Positions 42,428-44,646 of a stretch of 44,646 bases of DNA are shown piece after piece (the first letter of the stretch is position 1; every line of letters begins with the position of its first letter). The notes beneath the pieces are model-generated. The model was not told the DNA's origin and searched no databases. It saw only the letters and a program-made list of their open reading frames with translations. Source of the stretch: Streptomyces sp. YIM 98790. Its GTDB lineage: Bacteria; Actinomycetota; Actinomycetes; Streptomycetales; Streptomycetaceae. The translations under genes and the position numbers were made by a program. The DNA is taken from the NCBI RefSeq assembly GCF_011421595.1, contig NZ_WTLH01000029.1, forward strand, positions 1 to 44,646, given 5' to 3'.

Positions 42428-43705
42428 ATGCCCGGCCACCGCCGCGTCCCCTGTCCCCGAACCCTGGGCACCCTCGCCGCCGTCGTCCTGGCCGCCACCG
42501 GCGCGGTGGCCGCTCCGCACGCACCGCCGGCCGCCGCCGCGGAGCAGCAGCGGCCGGAGTCCCTGCGCGAGGTGCTGTTCGTGGGCAACAACTGGGACGG
42601 CACCGCCGATGTCATCGAGGCCGACGGCGACTTCGCCAGGATCGGCCGGATCAATGTGATCCCGGACAAGCAGCAGCGGCTGACCGAGATCTATCTCAAC
42701 CCGGTGAAGCTGGTCTACTTCCTCGGGATCCGCCTCGGTCCGGGCGAGGGACACGACCAGTTCGTGGACGACATGTACACCACCCCCGACGGCTCCGCGC
42801 TGGTCGTCTCCCGCCCCAGCTTCGCCGACGTGGTCTCCCTCGACCTCGCCACCGGCCGGATCAACTGGCGTTTCCCGGTCTCCGGATTCCGTGCCGACCA
42901 CATGGCGGTCTCGCCCGACGGCACCCGGGTCGCCGTGTCCGCCTCCACCTCCAACACCGTGCACGTGCTGGACATCGTCACCGGCCGGGAGCTGGGCTCG
43001 TTCGCCACCGGCGACAAGCCGCACGAGAACGTCTTCACCTCCGACGGCCTGCTGTGGAACATGTCCATCGGCGAGGTCACCACCGCACTCGACGCGCCCT
43101 GGCTGGACTGGACCAAGGGCGACCGCCGGATCACCGTGGCGGACGCCGAGACCTTCGAGACCGTGCGGATCATCGACATGCGCGAGCGGCTGGACGCCTT
43201 CGGCCGGCGTGACCTCTCCGACGCCGTGCGCCCGGCCGTCTTCACCCCCGACGAGTCCCGGCTCTACTTCCAGGTGTCCTTCTTCAACGGCTTCCTGGAG
43301 TACGACGTGGCCGAGGACACCATCACCCGGGTCAAGACCCTGCCGGCCGGCCCGGACACCGACGAGGACCGCACCACCTGGGTCAACGACTCGCGCCACC
43401 ACGGCATGGCGATCAGCCCGGACGGCAGCAAGCTCTGCGTCGCCGGCACCATGGACGACTACGCCACCGTGGTGGACCGGGCGACGCTCCAGGAGGGGCC
43501 GCTGGTGGGCGCGGACAAGCCGTACTGGGCGACGGTCAGCGGCGACGGCCGGTCCTGTGTGATCTCCGAGAGCGGCTCCGACCGGGTGACCGCCATCGAC
43601 TTCGCCACCGGCGAGCGGATCGCCTCCGTCCCGGTGGGCGACCACCCCCAGCGGGTCCGGCTCGGCCGCATCCCCGCGGACTGGACCGCCCCCGCACAGA
43701 ACTGA
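42428..43705 (+). CDS. Secreted YncE-like beta-propeller protein
   Basis: A 425-residue protein. A signal peptide with a hydrophobic core TLGTLAAVVLAATGAVAA ends near AAAA-EQQ (~36). The rest is a repeated beta-propeller: units such as ALVVSRPSFADVVSLDLATGRINW, RVAVSASTSNTVHVLDIVTGRELGSF and CVISESGSDRVTAIDFATGERIASVPVGDHPQRVRLGRIP show the (V/I)xD..TG(R/E) blade pattern of YncE/YVTN proteins. ATG 42428 is 7 nt after GGAGAGG, better spaced than ATG 42422. Partners may be metal, heme or cell-wall ligands; none is evident from neighbours. Confidence 0.82.
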   Translation: MPGHRRVPCPRTLGTLAAVVLAATGAVAAPHAPPAAAAEQQRPESLREVLFVGNNWDGTADVIEADGDFARIGRINVIPDKQQRLTEIYLNPVKLVYFLGIRLGPGEGHDQFVDDMYTTPDGSALVVSRPSFADVVSLDLATGRINWRFPVSGFRADHMAVSPDGTRVAVSASTSNTVHVLDIVTGRELGSFATGDKPHENVFTSDGLLWNMSIGEVTTALDAPWLDWTKGDRRITVADAETFETVRIIDMRERLDAFGRRDLSDAVRPAVFTPDESRLYFQVSFFNGFLEYDVAEDTITRVKTLPAGPDTDEDRTTWVNDSRHHGMAISPDGSKLCVAGTMDDYATVVDRATLQEGPLVGADKPYWATVSGDGRSCVISESGSDRVTAIDFATGERIASVPVGDHPQRVRLGRIPADWTAPAQN

Positions 43706-43755
43706 GCCCGGAGACCGGGGCCCCTCAGGCGAGGGTGAGCCGCAGCCCGTGGTGC

Positions 43756-43809
43756 CCGGGGACACGCGCCGGCCCCGGCCGGGCGGCCGGGGCCGGCGCG
43801 TGTCCCCGG
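43756..43809. terminator. Strong bidirectional terminator
   Basis: A perfect 25-bp stem (43756-43780 with 43785-43809) and a 4-nt loop, between the convergent beta-propeller and peptidoglycan-binding genes. Confidence 0.9.
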
Positions 43810-43822
43810 CCCCGCACGCCGG

Positions 43823-44644
43823 TCACTCCTCGTCCGGCTCCTGGGCGGCGGCCAGGCAGTGCGGCCAGTGGCTGAAGTCCTCGTTCTGCGCCCACAGCCG
43901 GTACGCCGCCTCGATGTTCCACTCCGGGTCCAGTGCCTCCTCGGGCGTGGCCCGCAGATCGCGCAGTCTGGCGTCGGAGATCTGGAACACCCCCCAGTTC
44001 CGGCTGCCGTCGGTGTTGCCCAGGATGTGCAGCGGGTCCAGGAAGGACTGGCAGTCCGCGATCCGCACGGCCAGGTCCGGCTCCTCGGTGAACACCTCCC
44101 GGATCCGCTCGGTGACCTGCTCCGGAGTCCAGGTGGCCAGCGAGACGTCCGCGCTGTAGAGCGCCTCCTTGGTGGCGTCGCCGACCATGCCGTCGGCCTC
44201 CAGCCCGGCCAGCACCTGGAAGGCCTGCACCCGGCGCAGCGTCTCGGGGCCGAACTGGCCGTCGATGCCGATCCGGGCGCCGTGCCCGGCCAGGAGTTCC
44301 TGGAGTTCGCGCACACAGTCGTCGTGCTGCCCGAAGGCGATCACATCCGCGCACTCCGCGGAGAACAGCATGCGGTCGTCGTCCGGGGCGGGCTCGCGGG
44401 GCTCGGCGGACTCCTCGGCGGCCGGACCCGGGGAATCCACGGCACCGCGCACGTTCCAGGTCACCACGGCGGTGAGCAGCACGGCGCTGAGCAGCGCGGC
44501 CGCGATCCACGGTCCCCGGCGCCAGAGCGGCATGGCCGGGGTCACGGGCCGGTCGGGGCCGCCGCCGGGCGGGACCTGTGCCGGGGCCGCCGCGCCGGAC
44601 GGCTCCCGCTCCCCCGCGGGTGACGGGCCGCCGGCCGCGCTCAC
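43823..44644 (-). CDS. Membrane-anchored peptidoglycan-binding protein with lysozyme-like domain
   Basis: A 273-residue protein if it starts at GTG 44644, two bases from the window edge; an earlier start outside cannot be excluded. A Pro-rich cytosolic part is followed by one membrane helix (about 46-63), an acidic linker, a peptidoglycan-binding domain type 1 (VRELQELLAGHGARIGIDGQFGPETLRRVQAFQ, 111-143), and a lysozyme/transglycosylase-like domain (AVRIADCQSFLDPLHI...GVFQISD, 192-224). The usual catalytic Glu of CES is Gln199 here (CQS), so hydrolysis is doubtful and glycan binding more likely. Confidence 0.75.
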   Translation of the reverse strand: MSAAGGPSPAGEREPSGAAAPAQVPPGGGPDRPVTPAMPLWRRGPWIAAALLSAVLLTAVVTWNVRGAVDSPGPAAEESAEPREPAPDDDRMLFSAECADVIAFGQHDDCVRELQELLAGHGARIGIDGQFGPETLRRVQAFQVLAGLEADGMVGDATKEALYSADVSLATWTPEQVTERIREVFTEEPDLAVRIADCQSFLDPLHILGNTDGSRNWGVFQISDARLRDLRATPEEALDPEWNIEAAYRLWAQNEDFSHWPHCLAAAQEPDEE

Positions 44645-44646
44645 CG

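Overview
The window is very GC-rich (well above 70 % by eye), with strong G/C bias at third codon positions, many GTG starts, GC-only hairpins as terminators and several apparently leaderless genes. Gene content (LacI, TetR and large ATPase-LuxR regulators, MMPL exporter, F420-type oxidoreductase, tandem DUF427, DUF5988, DUF2795, SPW-type membrane protein) points to a Streptomyces or close relative. I could not run a search, so family names rest on recognised motifs and on recalled similarity to well-known proteins.

1-12.1 kb is an L-arabinose locus. araB and a first araA lie on the minus strand, followed by a terminator. A LacI-type regulator comes next. Divergent from it is a four-gene ABC importer that closely resembles E. 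coli YtfQ-YtfR-YtfT-YjfF, a furanose-sugar transporter. Converging on it is a second minus-strand unit, araA2-araD. Four LacI-type palindromes lie around araB, the regulator and the importer. araA2-araD instead has its own promoter with a tandem, unrelated operator. Together the genes give uptake, isomerisation (twice), phosphorylation and epimerisation to D-xylulose 5-phosphate.

12.4-21.8 kb holds a secreted alpha/beta-hydrolase-like protein, a 779-residue protein made of two class I isoprenoid-synthase domains fused head to tail (the most unusual gene here), a convergent glycerate kinase, a self-regulated TetR/MMPL export pair and a DedA membrane protein.

21.8-33 kb is mixed: a Tat-exported DUF1259 protein, a sulfotransferase-like/glycosyltransferase pair, an ArsR-like regulator with an M23 peptidase, a small hydrophobic protein behind a SigB-like promoter, tandem DUF427, a helical HhH-like protein, a DUF5988 protein with a 12-bp minisatellite, a P-loop kinase, an ACT protein and a large ATPase-LuxR regulator.

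33.4-40.3 kb looks like a stress island: hemerythrin behind a SigB-like promoter, SPW-type membrane protein, very small hydrophilic, zinc-ribbon and DUF2795 proteins, an SDR, a second hemerythrin in an operon with a 400-residue ferritin-like protein, and an unlinked dihydrolipoamide dehydrogenase. 40.5-44.6 kb has a TetR/membrane protein/deazaflavin oxidoreductase operon behind a TATAAT promoter and palindrome, a secreted beta-propeller, and a membrane-anchored peptidoglycan-binding protein whose lysozyme-like domain appears to have lost its catalytic glutamate. No rRNA, tRNA, CRISPR array, insertion sequence or phage gene was seen.
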